From Dactylosporangium aurantiacum (lineage in GTDB: Bacteria; Actinomycetota; Actinomycetes; Mycobacteriales; Micromonosporaceae): 29,701 nucleotides of DNA. Position 1 is the stretch's first letter. The number at the start of each line of letters is the position of its first letter. The stretch covers positions 1 through 29,701 of the forward strand of contig NZ_JNYJ01000072.1 in the NCBI RefSeq assembly GCF_000716715.1, given 5' to 3'. The notes under the pieces were generated by a model that was given only the letters and a program-made list of their open reading frames with translations, searched no databases and was not told the DNA's origin. Below are positions 1-8,763 of the stretch, piece after piece. The position numbers and the translations under genes are program-made.

Positions 1-509
1 TATTGATCTTCTTCCCTCGACAAGAAGATGATCACCCAGGGGCTGTTTCCACGACCGACGGGGTCGACCACGTCGACCCCAAGGTTAAAAACCAAGCTAG
101 GTCGCCGTGGGGTGTCCGTGCCGGTGAGCACACGGACCGAGTTCACCATCCCACGAGGCTGAACGCCTGCGGGGATCTTACTCCTCGGCGAGGGGCCGAC
201 GTCGTTGCGCAGTTCGAGGAGGTACTCCAAGCGCTCAACAGCCTTCTGTCGGCGCCCGACCCATGCACGGGCGTCAACCAGCCAGAAGCTACAGGCGAGC
301 AACGCGCCCTCGCCGCCGGGCAGGCCGTCCACGCCGACCCCCGCAGCGCGGTAGCGCAGCAGTAGACCGTTGCTGCACAGGTCGCGCTGGATCGCCGCCG
401 CGGTCCCGACGATGCGTGGATCGTCCCACGGCCCGGAACGCCAACGGTTCCGGAACGCCGCCGGCTCGCACAAGGTTCTCCCTCGCGGGTCGGACACAAA
501 GATCATCAT
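1..509 (-). pseudogene. GH15 (glucoamylase/trehalase-like) C-terminal remnant
   Basis: The minus strand read from 509 downwards is open to the window edge and gives DDPRIVGT, then GVDGLPGGEGALLACSFWL, then ELRNDVG, which is the C-terminal part of the GH15 (alpha,alpha-toroid) catalytic domain. After LRNDVG the homology jumps frame: LAEE, an in-frame TAA where the family has Tyr, then DP; PQAFS appears in another frame and VNS returns in the first. That means at least two frameshifts, a nonsense codon and a short deletion. The N-terminal two-thirds of the enzyme is absent, because the sigma-factor promoter region begins just upstream. I read it as a dead 5'-truncated fragment. The family call is firm; the original substrate (trehalose or another alpha-glucan) cannot be told. 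Confidence 0.72.
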
Positions 510-551
510 GCCCGCCAGCAGCGCAGACCGCACCGATCTGGGCGAGATGTT

Positions 552-562
552 TGCACAGTGCA
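552..562. promoter_or_regulatory. Perfect 11-bp palindrome upstream of the first sigma-factor gene
   Basis: TGCACAGTGCA is a perfect palindrome about an A, ending 61 bp before the chosen GTG start of the sigma factor at 624. It lies where an operator would overlap the promoter. No protein can be assigned to it, and a chance palindrome of this size is possible. Confidence 0.3.
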
Positions 563-623
563 CGCAAGGGTAGCGCGAGTCCTCAGACAGCCCGCACGAA
601 CGCCGACGAAAGGATCCGGCGAC

Positions 624-1871
624 GTGAACGCCACCCTGCCCGAACGTTGCGACAGTCCGCAGGCGCCGTGGATGATCTGTGCCTGTGGCGATCCGGATTG
701 CCGTACGGCCTTTGCCGAGCTTGCCTCAGTCGGGGCAGCTTCCGATGGCAGGCTACGAAACCAGCTGGTCGAGCGGCACTTGCGGTTGGCGTACTCCATC
801 GCGGCGCGGTATCGATTCGACCCTCGGGTGCAGGACATCCGCCAGGTGGCCGCACTCGCGCTGGTCGAGGCTGTCGATCGGTTCGACCCGCGACGCGGCA
901 CACCGTTCTCCGCATTTGCGACGCCGACCGTCGCCGGGACGCTCAAGAGGTTTCTGCGAGACAATCGCTGGACCTTGCGCACCCCCAGAGGCGCCGGGGA
1001 GCTGCTGCTGCAGATGACGGCAGCTCGGGAAATACTCACCCAACGTCTCGGGCGCGATCCTCGGGACCGCGAGTTCGCGGGCGCATTGCAATGCACTGAG
1101 GCCGAGATCGTGTCAGTCCGCCGTATGGCACATGAGCAGCACATGCTGTCGTTGGACGGCCCGGCAACCGCCGGGGTCGGCGACCGTGCCGTCGGTGACA
1201 CGCTGGCCGAAGGAGCAGATGCCCTGGCCGGCGTCGACGATCGGGAGGCGCTGTACACCGAGCTGCAGCGGCTGCCGGAGCGCCAGCTGCGCGTCGTCAT
1301 GTTGTACTACTACGCCGACCTGACGCAGCGGGAGATCGCTGCACAGATCGGTGTGTCGCAGATGCAGGTTTCCCGGCTGCTGAAGTCGGCGCTGCAGCAG
1401 CTGCGTACCGGCATGCTGCCCGACGTCGACGGCGGCCCTGAGAACTGCGATTCGGCACAGCAACGACACATGCAGGAATCCGGCGAACGTGACGGCGAGG
1501 CCAGGACGGAGCCGCCCGCCGACGCTGCGCACGAACACGGGGAAGCAGCGCGAGCGCACCAGCCGGTCGTCGCCGATGCGGAACCAGACGCAAACGGACC
1601 ATGCCGTAACCATGACGTGGCGCGGCAGGGTCACGGTCGTAGACCACAAACGGACTCGCGGAACCTCTCTCGCACTGTCGACCGAACCAGGTACAGGCCA
1701 CCGAGCTCGGCGCGCCACGGTGGCCCGCCCAGACGCGCTGCGAGAGCAGCCACCGGTCGTGCCCGCTCGCCACATTGGCCGGTGCCCCGGCCTCCGCCGG
1801 CTGAAGCCTTCCACCCAATGCCCGTCAACCCGGTGGAACCGCTGGGTCACCCGCCGTCGGGCTCGTCGTGA
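624..1871 (+). CDS. RNA polymerase sigma factor, SigB/SigF/SigG type, with N-terminal CxCGDx2C motif
   Basis: Alternative sigma-70 factor that would direct RNA polymerase to stress promoters. Region 2 runs through LVERHLRLAYSIAARYR and GTPFSAFATPTVAGTLKRF (about residues 45-110). Region 3 follows, and region 4 ends in LTQREIAAQIGVSQMQVSR (about 225-265), the usual SigB/F helix-turn-helix. The GTG at 624 is chosen because AAAGGA lies about 8 bases upstream. Residues 19-26 hold CxCGDx2C followed by FAEL, not part of the standard sigma fold and repeated in the second sigma factor at 24392-25690. After about residue 272 a 140-residue tail has no recognisable domain and mixed third-position bases, so the reading frame may run on beyond the functional protein. 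No anti-sigma kinase is adjacent. The family is sure; the regulon is unknown. Confidence 0.9.
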   Translation: MNATLPERCDSPQAPWMICACGDPDCRTAFAELASVGAASDGRLRNQLVERHLRLAYSIAARYRFDPRVQDIRQVAALALVEAVDRFDPRRGTPFSAFATPTVAGTLKRFLRDNRWTLRTPRGAGELLLQMTAAREILTQRLGRDPRDREFAGALQCTEAEIVSVRRMAHEQHMLSLDGPATAGVGDRAVGDTLAEGADALAGVDDREALYTELQRLPERQLRVVMLYYYADLTQREIAAQIGVSQMQVSRLLKSALQQLRTGMLPDVDGGPENCDSAQQRHMQESGERDGEARTEPPADAAHEHGEAARAHQPVVADAEPDANGPCRNHDVARQGHGRRPQTDSRNLSRTVDRTRYRPPSSARHGGPPRRAARAATGRARSPHWPVPRPPPAEAFHPMPVNPVEPLGHPPSGSS

Positions 1872-2368
1872 TCCCGACTGACGATCTGGGGCCAGCCCAG
1901 CCACCACTCGTCATCCGGAATCTCGCCGGCGGCAGCGGCGAACGCGCGCAACGCCGGCGCGACCGAGGGATGCCATACGTCGGCGGTTGCGGTGACGGTC
2001 GCGGTGAGTTGTTCTCGGCGGTTGATGGTGACCTGTTCGACGAGCCGTCGCCCGGCGGGCGTGAGTGTCAGCCGGACGACCCTGCGGTCTGTGGTGGGAC
2101 GGGACCGTCGGATGAGACCTTTGCGGACGAGCCGTTCGCACATGCGGGTGCCGGTCGATGCGGCGACACGGAGCTCGGCGGCGATGTCGACGACCCGCTG
2201 AGGTCCGCGGGAGGCGAGCACCACCAGAGTTCGGTACTGCGGCAGGGTCACGTCGGGGTCGATCTCCGCCAGGGAGCGGGCCGCTATGCCGACCAGCGCC
2301 CGGCTGGCGGCCAGCAGGGCATCCACCGCGCCGGCAGTGTCGCGGTCGGCGCTGTCGGCGTCTGACAC
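1847..2368 (-). CDS. MarR-family transcriptional regulator (copy 1)
   Basis: A 173-residue winged-helix regulator if started at the GTG at 2368. The core is DVTLPQYRTLVVLASRGPQR, then the recognition helix AASTGTRMCERLVRKGLIRR and the wing TTDRRVVRLTLTPAGRRL. MarR proteins bind palindromes as dimers and usually repress until a ligand or oxidant is sensed. No cysteine is obvious in the core, so thiol sensing is not indicated. The start matches the N-terminus of a paralogue at 12552-13097, which shares the pattern of VDALL, DxDVTL, QYR, MCxRLVRKGL and a C-terminal AGEIPDDEWW. An in-frame start at 2446 would add 26 residues. The gene lies downstream of the FAD oxidoreductase on the same strand with a gap of about 75 bp. 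Its 3' end overlaps the open tail of the sigma factor by 25 bp. Confidence 0.88.
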   Translation of the reverse strand: MSDADSADRDTAGAVDALLAASRALVGIAARSLAEIDPDVTLPQYRTLVVLASRGPQRVVDIAAELRVAASTGTRMCERLVRKGLIRRSRPTTDRRVVRLTLTPAGRRLVEQVTINRREQLTATVTATADVWHPSVAPALRAFAAAAGEIPDDEWWLGWPQIVSRDHDEPDGG

Positions 2369-2442
2369 TCCCCGCTGCACCAGCCGATTCTGGCACAGCA
2401 GGTCGGGTACAGCCTGGCAACGGCTCTGGGCCGGTGACTGGT

Positions 2443-4086
2443 TCAATGATCAGGCGGTGGCATGGTGGCCGGCGGAAGCACGCCACGGTCCGGACCGCTG
2501 TAGACGGCGCGAAGTGCCAGCCGGACGGCCAGCGACCGCGCGGCGCCGCGAATGCCGTGGTGCAGCAGCGCCGCCTTGGCGGCGTTGCTGCCCGGCCCGC
2601 CGTGCACTCCGCCGCCGGGGTGGGCGCCGGCACTTGCCAGGTACAGGCCCCGGATCGGTGTCTCCGCGCGGCCGAGTCCGGTGACCGGGCGGAACACCAG
2701 TTCCTGGTAGAGCTTTGTCGTGCCACCGTTGATGGCTCCGCCGACCAGGTTGCCGTCGGCGCCGGCCAGTCCGGCCGGGGTCTGCACCACCCGGTTCGTG
2801 ACCCGTTCCCGAAAGCCGGGCGCGTGCCGCTCCAGGACCTGCTCGACCGCGTCGGTCTGGGCGCGCAGTGCGTCGACGTCCATGCCCAGAGCGCGCGGGA
2901 GGTGCGTGTATGCCCACAGGACTTCGGTGCCCGCAGGCGATCGGCTCTGGTCGGCGGTCGTCATCTGTCCGAGCAGGATGAAGGGCCGTTCGGGGCGCCG
3001 TCCGGTGGTCAGTGCGGCTGCGTAGTCGGTGAGACCGTCGAGGTCCGTGCCGAGGTGCACGGTGCCGGCTCGGCCGGCCTCCGCGTTCGTCCACGGCATC
3101 GGCGCCGAGAGGGCCCAGTTGAGCTTCAGGGTGGCCGGGTCCCAGGCGAAGCGTCGCAGATCGCCGACGAGCCGGTCCGGCAGCTGCTCGACACCGACGA
3201 GCTGCAGGTAGAGCGTGGGCACGTCCACGTCGGCGAGCACGGCGCGGCGAGCGACGATGATCTCGCCGGACACCGTACGGACCGCGTTCGCGCGGCCGTG
3301 GTGCACCAGGATGCGCTCCACAGGTGCGCCGCAGCGCAGCACACCGCCGACGGTGTGCAGCCGGTGCACCAGCGCCTCAACAAGCTTTCCCGAGCCGCCC
3401 TGCGGAACCGGGAAACCGAAGCGCTGCCCCGCCATACTCATCAGCCAGCCGAACACGCCGCTGCCGGGTTCGTCGGCGGCCATGTCGGAATGCAGAGCGG
3501 AGCCGGCCAGCAGCAGGCGGGCGCCTTCGCCCCGGAACTGTTCCTCACCGAGGCGACGTACGGGAAGGGTCGCGAACCTGGCGAACCGCAGCAGGTCCGC
3601 CACGCCGAGCCGGCGCAGCAGTCCGAGCCCGGCCCGAACCGGCGGAAACGGGCGGAAGAGCGCCTGCAGCACGTCGTCGCCGATGCGGTCCCAGCGTTCG
3701 ACGAGGCCCGTCCAGGCGGCACCGTCGCCGGCGGCGAACGCATCGACCGATGCTGCGGTCTGCTCCAGGTCGCGGGACATGACGACCGTCCGGTCATCCG
3801 GGAGAACATGGGCGAGGACCGATGGGGCATGAGACCAGCGCAGCCCGTGTGCCTCCAGATTCAGGGCCCGCAGGACCGGCGACGCGGCACCGAGCGGGTA
3901 GAAGGCGCTGAAGTGGTCCATGGTCAGCCCTGGGCCGAGCAACTCGCTCGAGCGCACCGCCCCACCGGCGACATCCTCAGCCTCGAGGACGACGACCCGC
4001 CAACCCTCGCTCGCCAGGAGGTTCGCCGCGACCAGACCGTTGTGGCCACCGCCGACCACAACAGCATCATAAATTTGCGGTGTCAT
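2443..4086 (-). CDS. FAD-dependent oxidoreductase, PYROXD2/phytoene desaturase-like
   Basis: Flavoprotein of 547 residues. The N-terminus DAVVVGGGHNGLVAANLLA is the Rossmann FAD-binding motif, followed by the second dinucleotide strand VVVLEAEDVAGGAVRS. The C-terminus has GLYLASAGAHPGGGVHGGPG, the flavin-contacting signature of the CrtI/PYROXD2 branch. Length fits the family. The ATG at 4086 puts the Rossmann motif at residue 8; the frame is open further upstream, but those residues do not look like part of the family. No carotenoid biosynthesis gene is nearby, so a carotene desaturase role is not supported and the substrate is unknown. It is divergent from the formate dehydrogenase operon across about 130 bp, which must contain both promoters. 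MarR copy 1 follows it and could be co-transcribed. Confidence 0.85.
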   Translation of the reverse strand: MTPQIYDAVVVGGGHNGLVAANLLASEGWRVVVLEAEDVAGGAVRSSELLGPGLTMDHFSAFYPLGAASPVLRALNLEAHGLRWSHAPSVLAHVLPDDRTVVMSRDLEQTAASVDAFAAGDGAAWTGLVERWDRIGDDVLQALFRPFPPVRAGLGLLRRLGVADLLRFARFATLPVRRLGEEQFRGEGARLLLAGSALHSDMAADEPGSGVFGWLMSMAGQRFGFPVPQGGSGKLVEALVHRLHTVGGVLRCGAPVERILVHHGRANAVRTVSGEIIVARRAVLADVDVPTLYLQLVGVEQLPDRLVGDLRRFAWDPATLKLNWALSAPMPWTNAEAGRAGTVHLGTDLDGLTDYAAALTTGRRPERPFILLGQMTTADQSRSPAGTEVLWAYTHLPRALGMDVDALRAQTDAVEQVLERHAPGFRERVTNRVVQTPAGLAGADGNLVGGAINGGTTKLYQELVFRPVTGLGRAETPIRGLYLASAGAHPGGGVHGGPGSNAAKAALLHHGIRGAARSLAVRLALRAVYSGPDRGVLPPATMPPPDH

Positions 4087-4216
4087 CCCCGCACATCTTC
4101 CCCAAACCTGGCGGATGACGCGGCAAACTTCGCTCGGATTCGTCAAGCACCGAAGCTGCCGTCCTCGTGATGGCCTGTTTGGCGGCACGAGCGACGGGTA
4201 GCGGCGCTGCCGGCCG

Positions 4217-4561
4217 TTGATTGCGGGGGTGAGGTCGTTGCCGGGCAGAAGGCAGGTGTTGAGGCTGCTGGCGGAGGGCTGCGACTACGATGAGGCCGGA
4301 CACCGGCTCAGAATTCCACTGGGCCAGGCGTACCTCATCGCCACCGGAGTCCCCGCTGACGGTGGCGACACCGTGACCTGCGCGCAGCGAGACCGCCCCG
4401 GGATGCTCCGGTCGAGTTCCCAGCGGCTGGTCAACCCGAATCACAGCAACCCGACCGCACGCGAGGACGTCCACGCGTGGATCCGCTGGCGCGTCCAGAC
4501 CGATCCGCAGATGCGTGACACGGCGCGCCACCGTGTCGGGGCTGACGCTGAAGGAGACTGA
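4217..4561 (+). CDS. Small conserved protein leading the formate dehydrogenase operon
   Basis: At most 114 residues. From memory, proteins of this type (motifs RRQVLRLL, GQAYLIATGVPADG, NPT, WIRxRVxxDPQMR) commonly precede actinobacterial formate dehydrogenase genes; their function is not known to me. It is soluble, with no membrane segment, and the N-terminal helix resembles a small helix-turn-helix (LLAEGCDYDEAGHRLRI), so a regulatory or assembly role is possible. Start candidates are TTG 4217, GTG 4229 and TTG 4238; GGTGAGG just before 4238 is the best ribosome site, so the protein may be about 107 residues. The stop is two bases before the GTG of the alpha subunit, so translation is probably coupled. 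Confidence 0.75.
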   Translation: MIAGVRSLPGRRQVLRLLAEGCDYDEAGHRLRIPLGQAYLIATGVPADGGDTVTCAQRDRPGMLRSSSQRLVNPNHSNPTAREDVHAWIRWRVQTDPQMRDTARHRVGADAEGD

Positions 4562-4563
4562 CT

Positions 4564-7500
4564 GTGCGGCTGCCGTCACGCCTGCCCATCTGGCCCGTCC
4601 TGCGCCAGCTCAAAGGCCCGGACCGACTGGGAAAGGGCTCAGCGGTGAAGTCTGCGGCAAGCCGCGCGCTCGAGCCCCGTACCGCCTCCGCTGACCGCGT
4701 CGTCAAGTCCGTGTGTCCGTACTGCGGGGTGGGCTGCGCTCAGAATGTGTACGTGCGCGAGGAGAAGGTCGTGCACATCGAAGGCGACTCGGATTCGCCG
4801 GTCAGCCGCGGAAGGCTGTGCCCGAAGGGCGCTGCGAGCCTGCAGCTGACCACCGGCTCGGGCCGGCTGCACACGGTACTGTACCGCCCGCCGAAGGGCA
4901 CCGAGTGGCAGAAGCTCGATCTCGACACCGCCATGCGGATGGTCGCGGACCGGGTCGTCGCCACCCGCGCCGAAACCTGGGAGTGGGAGCAAGACGGTGC
5001 ACGGACCGCCCGGACCATGGGTCTTGCCAGCCTCGGCGGCGCGACGCTGGACAACGAGGAGAACTATCTCATCAAGAAGCTGCTGACGGCGCTCGGCGTG
5101 GTGCAGATCGAGAACCAGGCGCGGGTGTGTCACAGCTCGACGGTGGTGGGCCTCGGCGCGTCGTTCGGCCGTGGCGGCGCGACGACCTTCATGCAGGATC
5201 TGCAGCACGCCGACTGCATCATCATCGAAGGCTCCAACTTCGCCGAGGCGCACCCGGTCGGCTTCCAGTGGGTGATGGAGGCGAAGGCGAGGGGCGCCAC
5301 CGTCATCCACGTCGATCCGCGGTTCACCCGGACCAGTGCTCTGGCCGACCTGCACGTGCCGATCCGGGCGGGCACCGACGTCGCCTTTCTCGGCGGCATC
5401 ATCAACCATGTCCTGAGCACCGACGCGTACTTCCAGGAGTTCGTCCTGCACTACACGAACGCCGCCACGATCGTCGGTGAGGATTTCCGCGACACGGAGG
5501 ATCTCGACGGGCTGTTCTCCGGCTTCCAACCCGACACGCACCACTATCAACCTGACAGCTGGCAGTACGAGGGCATGACCGTCACCGCAGCTTCAGGCCA
5601 GCGCGACCAGGAGTACCAGCGAAAGTCCCGCGGTGGCCACTCGATGAGTAGCGCCGGACGGGGTGAGGCGCACGGCGCGGGCGGCGCGGCGATGCGGGGC
5701 AGCCCGAACCGGGACGAAACCATGCAGCACCCGCGTTGCGTCCTGCAAATCCTGAAGCGTCATTACGCCCGCTACACCCCCGACATGGTCGAGCGCACCT
5801 GTGGCATCCCGCAGGACGTGTTCCTGCGTGTCTGCCGGGAATTGGTGGAGAACTCCGGCCCGGAGCGGACCAGCGAGTTCGTCTACGCGGTCGGGTGGAC
5901 CCAGCACACGGACGGCTCCCAGTTCATCCGGGCGGCGTGCATCCTGCAGCTGCTGCTGGGCAACATGGGCCGGCCGGGCGGCGGCATCCAGGCACTGCGC
6001 GGGCACGCCAGCATCCAGGGCTCCAGTGACATCCCGACCTTGTTCAACCTGCTGCCCGGCTACATTCCGATGCCGCATGCGCATGCGCACGAGACGCTGG
6101 ACGCGTTTATCGCCGCGGACGCCGCCAACAGCGGCTTCTGGGCCGAGATGCGCTCGTACCTGGTGAGCTTGATGAAGGCGTGGTGGGGCGGCGCCGCCAC
6201 GCCGGACAACGACTTCTGCTTCGACTACCTGCCGCGGCTCACCGGTAGTCACAGCACCTACGACACGGTCATGGAGCAGCTCGCCGGCCGCTGCAAGGGC
6301 TACTTCCTGCTGGGGGAGAACCCGGCTGTCGGTTCGGCCAACGCGAAGCTGCAGCGGCTCGGCATGGCGAATCTGGACTGGCTCGTGGTCCGCGACTTCA
6401 GTCTCATCGAGAGCGCGACGTGGTGGAAGGACGGCCCGGAGATCGAGACGGGAGAGCTCCGCACCGAGGACATCAGGACCGAGGTGTTCTTCTTCCCGGC
6501 CGCGGCACACACCGAGAAGTCCGGCAGCTTCACCAACACCAACCGGATGCTGCAGTGGCACCATGCCGCCGTCGAACCGGCCGGTGACGCCCGCAGCGAC
6601 CTCTGGTTCATGTACCACCTGGGCCGGATCATCAGGGAGAAGCTCGCCGACTCCACCGATCCCCGCGACCGTCCCGTCCGCGATCTGACGTGGGACTACC
6701 CGACCGAGGGGCCGCAGGACGAACCGGTCGCCGAGGCGGTGCTCGCCGAAATCAACGGTTGGAACGCGAACGGTGACCCCCTGTCCGCCTATACGGAGCT
6801 CAAGAGCGACGGATCGACGGCGTGTGGCTGCTGGATCTACTGCGGCGTCTACGCCGACGGGATCAACCAGGCCGCCCGGCGCAAGCCCGCGGAGGAGCAG
6901 GACTGGATGGCGCTGGAGTGGGCCTGGGCTTGGCCGGCGAATCGGCGCATTCTCTACAACCGTGCCTCCGCCCGTCCGGACGGGCGTCCGTGGAGTGAAC
7001 GCAAGAAGCTGGTGTGGTGGGATGAGGACGCCGGGCGGTGGACGGGCTTCGATGTGCCGGACTTCGAGCCCACGAAGCGGCCTGACTACCGGCCTGCCGA
7101 AGGCGCCACGGGTGTCGCGGCCATCTCCGGCATCGACCCGTTCATCATGCAGGCCGATGGAAAAGGTTGGCTTTTTGCGCCGGCCGGAGTCACCGACGGC
7201 CCGATGCCGACGCACTACGAGCCACAGGACTCGCCGGTGGCGAACCCGCTGTACGGCCAGCAGCGCAGTCCGGCGCGAATGGTCTATCCACACGAGCACA
7301 ACCGGTACCACCCGAGCGGACGCGAGCCGGGCAGCGAGGTGTATCCGTACGTGTTGACAACGTTCCGGCTGACCGAGCATTTCACCGCGGGGGGAATGAG
7401 CCGAAACACCCCGTACCTCGCCGAGCTGCAACCCGAGCTGTTCTGCGAGGTTTCCCCGGAACTGGCCACCGAGCGAGGGCTCGAGCATGGTGGCTGGGCG

Positions 7501-7818
7501 ACGATCGTGACGGCCCGAAACGCCATCGAGGCCCGCGTCCTGGTGACCGAACGGATGACGCCGCTGCCCGTCGGCGGCCGTACGGTGCATCAGATCGCGC
7601 TCCCGTTCCACTGGGGCCCCAACGGCTACAGCCACGGCGACGCCGCCAACGAGCTCAGCTCCATCTCCCTGGACCCGACCTCACACATCCAGGAGGTCAA
7701 AGCGCTGTCTGTAGACATCCGTGCAGGGCGCCGGCCACGCGGACCGGCACGGGTGCAGCTGGTGCGGGCATATCAGGAACGGGCCGGGATCACCGAGCAC
7801 ACCGGAGCGGAGGCATAG
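4564..7818 (+). CDS. Formate dehydrogenase alpha subunit (molybdopterin, Cys variant)
   Basis: Catalytic subunit of 1084 residues that oxidises formate to CO2 and passes electrons to the Fe-S subunit. A [4Fe-4S] site is formed by C51, C54, C58 and C86 (CPYCGVGC, then RLCPKG). The metal ligand position is C189 in QARVCHSSTVVG, coded TGT; selenoprotein relatives have a TGA codon there. Molybdopterin-binding blocks follow (GSNFAEAHPVGFQWVMEAKA, HVDPRFTRTSALADLHVP). The C-terminal dinucleotide-binding domain (about 930-1060) includes PFHWGPNGYSHGDAAN. No twin-arginine signal is seen, so the site is probably cytoplasmic. A Gly/His-rich stretch near residues 350-385 is an insert I recall from actinobacterial members. 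The start is 2 bp after the small upstream gene and the stop abuts the ATG of the beta subunit. Maturation genes such as fdhD are not in the window. Confidence 0.95.
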   Translation: MRLPSRLPIWPVLRQLKGPDRLGKGSAVKSAASRALEPRTASADRVVKSVCPYCGVGCAQNVYVREEKVVHIEGDSDSPVSRGRLCPKGAASLQLTTGSGRLHTVLYRPPKGTEWQKLDLDTAMRMVADRVVATRAETWEWEQDGARTARTMGLASLGGATLDNEENYLIKKLLTALGVVQIENQARVCHSSTVVGLGASFGRGGATTFMQDLQHADCIIIEGSNFAEAHPVGFQWVMEAKARGATVIHVDPRFTRTSALADLHVPIRAGTDVAFLGGIINHVLSTDAYFQEFVLHYTNAATIVGEDFRDTEDLDGLFSGFQPDTHHYQPDSWQYEGMTVTAASGQRDQEYQRKSRGGHSMSSAGRGEAHGAGGAAMRGSPNRDETMQHPRCVLQILKRHYARYTPDMVERTCGIPQDVFLRVCRELVENSGPERTSEFVYAVGWTQHTDGSQFIRAACILQLLLGNMGRPGGGIQALRGHASIQGSSDIPTLFNLLPGYIPMPHAHAHETLDAFIAADAANSGFWAEMRSYLVSLMKAWWGGAATPDNDFCFDYLPRLTGSHSTYDTVMEQLAGRCKGYFLLGENPAVGSANAKLQRLGMANLDWLVVRDFSLIESATWWKDGPEIETGELRTEDIRTEVFFFPAAAHTEKSGSFTNTNRMLQWHHAAVEPAGDARSDLWFMYHLGRIIREKLADSTDPRDRPVRDLTWDYPTEGPQDEPVAEAVLAEINGWNANGDPLSAYTELKSDGSTACGCWIYCGVYADGINQAARRKPAEEQDWMALEWAWAWPANRRILYNRASARPDGRPWSERKKLVWWDEDAGRWTGFDVPDFEPTKRPDYRPAEGATGVAAISGIDPFIMQADGKGWLFAPAGVTDGPMPTHYEPQDSPVANPLYGQQRSPARMVYPHEHNRYHPSGREPGSEVYPYVLTTFRLTEHFTAGGMSRNTPYLAELQPELFCEVSPELATERGLEHGGWATIVTARNAIEARVLVTERMTPLPVGGRTVHQIALPFHWGPNGYSHGDAANELSSISLDPTSHIQEVKALSVDIRAGRRPRGPARVQLVRAYQERAGITEHTGAEA

Positions 7819-8763
7819 ATGGTCAACCTCGATCTGCGCGGGATGCTCGAGCGGTCCGACAGCTACCGTGAGGACGACCAGCCGCCACGGGTCGGGTTCT
7901 TCACCGACACCAGCGTCTGCATCGGCTGCAAGGCATGCGAGGTGGCGTGCAAGGAATGGAACGCCGTCCCTGAGGACGGTCTCACCTTCACCGGCATGTC
8001 GTATGACAACACCGGCGGGCTCGGCGCCGACACCTGGCGGCATGTCGCGTTCATCGAACAGCCGCGGCGGCTCGGCCGGCAGGAGAGCAACCTGGCGGTG
8101 ACCGACGTGCCGGCCGCGCCGGTGCACCGTCCTCCCGTGTCGCTGGGTATGCCCGGGTCCGGTCCACCGCAGGACACCGTCGGCACGGTCGCCGACATGG
8201 ACTTCCGCTGGCTGATGTCCTCCGACGTGTGCAAGCACTGCACGCACGCGGCGTGCCTTGACGTGTGCCCGACCGGAGCGCTGTGGCGCACCGAGTTCGG
8301 CACCGTCGTGGTGCAGGAGGACGTCTGCAACGGCTGCGGCTACTGCGTGCCGGCCTGCCCGTACGGCGTCATCGACCAGCGTAAGGACGACGGCCGCGTC
8401 TTCAAGTGCACGATGTGCTACGACCGGCTCAGTGTCGGCCAGGAGCCGGCATGCGCCAAGAGCTGCCCGACCGACTCCATCCAGTTCGGTGACCTCGATG
8501 AGCTGCGGGAGCGCGCGGCACAGCGGGTGCAGCAGCTGCACGATGGTGATGTCACCTCGGCCCGGCTGTACGGTCACGACCCGAACGATGGCGTGGGCGG
8601 CACGGGAGCGTTCTTCCTGCTGCTCGACGAGCCCGAGGTGTACGGGCTGCCACCGGACCCGGTCGTCACCACCCGCGACCTGCCGGCCATGTGGAAGCAC
8701 GTCGGTCTTGCCGCCGCCGGCCTGCTCGCGGGTCTTGTCGCGGCCTGTTGGAGGAAGCAGTGA
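7819..8763 (+). CDS. Formate dehydrogenase Fe-S (beta) subunit
   Basis: A 314-residue electron-transfer subunit. Four ferredoxin-type cysteine groups are visible: CIGCKACEVACKEWN, CKHCTHAACLDVCPTGAL, CNGCGYCVPACPYGV and CTMCYDRLSVGQEPACAKSC, enough for four [4Fe-4S] clusters forming a wire from the alpha subunit to the membrane partner. The extreme C-terminus HVGLAAAGLLAGLVAACW is a single membrane helix, as in FdnH-type subunits. ATG follows the TAG of the alpha gene without a gap, and the last bases overlap the GTG of the NrfD gene (GTGA). This spacing implies stoichiometric synthesis. Confidence 0.95.
   Translation: MVNLDLRGMLERSDSYREDDQPPRVGFFTDTSVCIGCKACEVACKEWNAVPEDGLTFTGMSYDNTGGLGADTWRHVAFIEQPRRLGRQESNLAVTDVPAAPVHRPPVSLGMPGSGPPQDTVGTVADMDFRWLMSSDVCKHCTHAACLDVCPTGALWRTEFGTVVVQEDVCNGCGYCVPACPYGVIDQRKDDGRVFKCTMCYDRLSVGQEPACAKSCPTDSIQFGDLDELRERAAQRVQQLHDGDVTSARLYGHDPNDGVGGTGAFFLLLDEPEVYGLPPDPVVTTRDLPAMWKHVGLAAAGLLAGLVAACWRKQ

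Noticed and set aside
1113..1907. Long minus-strand frame opposite the sigma factor and its tail
   Set aside because: It runs through the conserved sigma core without a boundary and shows no domain; third-position GC is raised only moderately over the tail. I could not support a gene in 1455-1850 on either strand beyond the sigma tail.
2158..4170. 670-codon plus-strand frame
   Set aside because: Antisense shadow of the FAD oxidoreductase, whose flavin motifs are unmistakable on the minus strand.
5128..5130. Possible selenocysteine codon in the formate dehydrogenase
   Set aside because: The codon at the active-site position is TGT (Cys), not TGA, and the frame is open throughout.
5593..7635. 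680-codon minus-strand frame
   Set aside because: Antisense shadow of the formate dehydrogenase alpha subunit.
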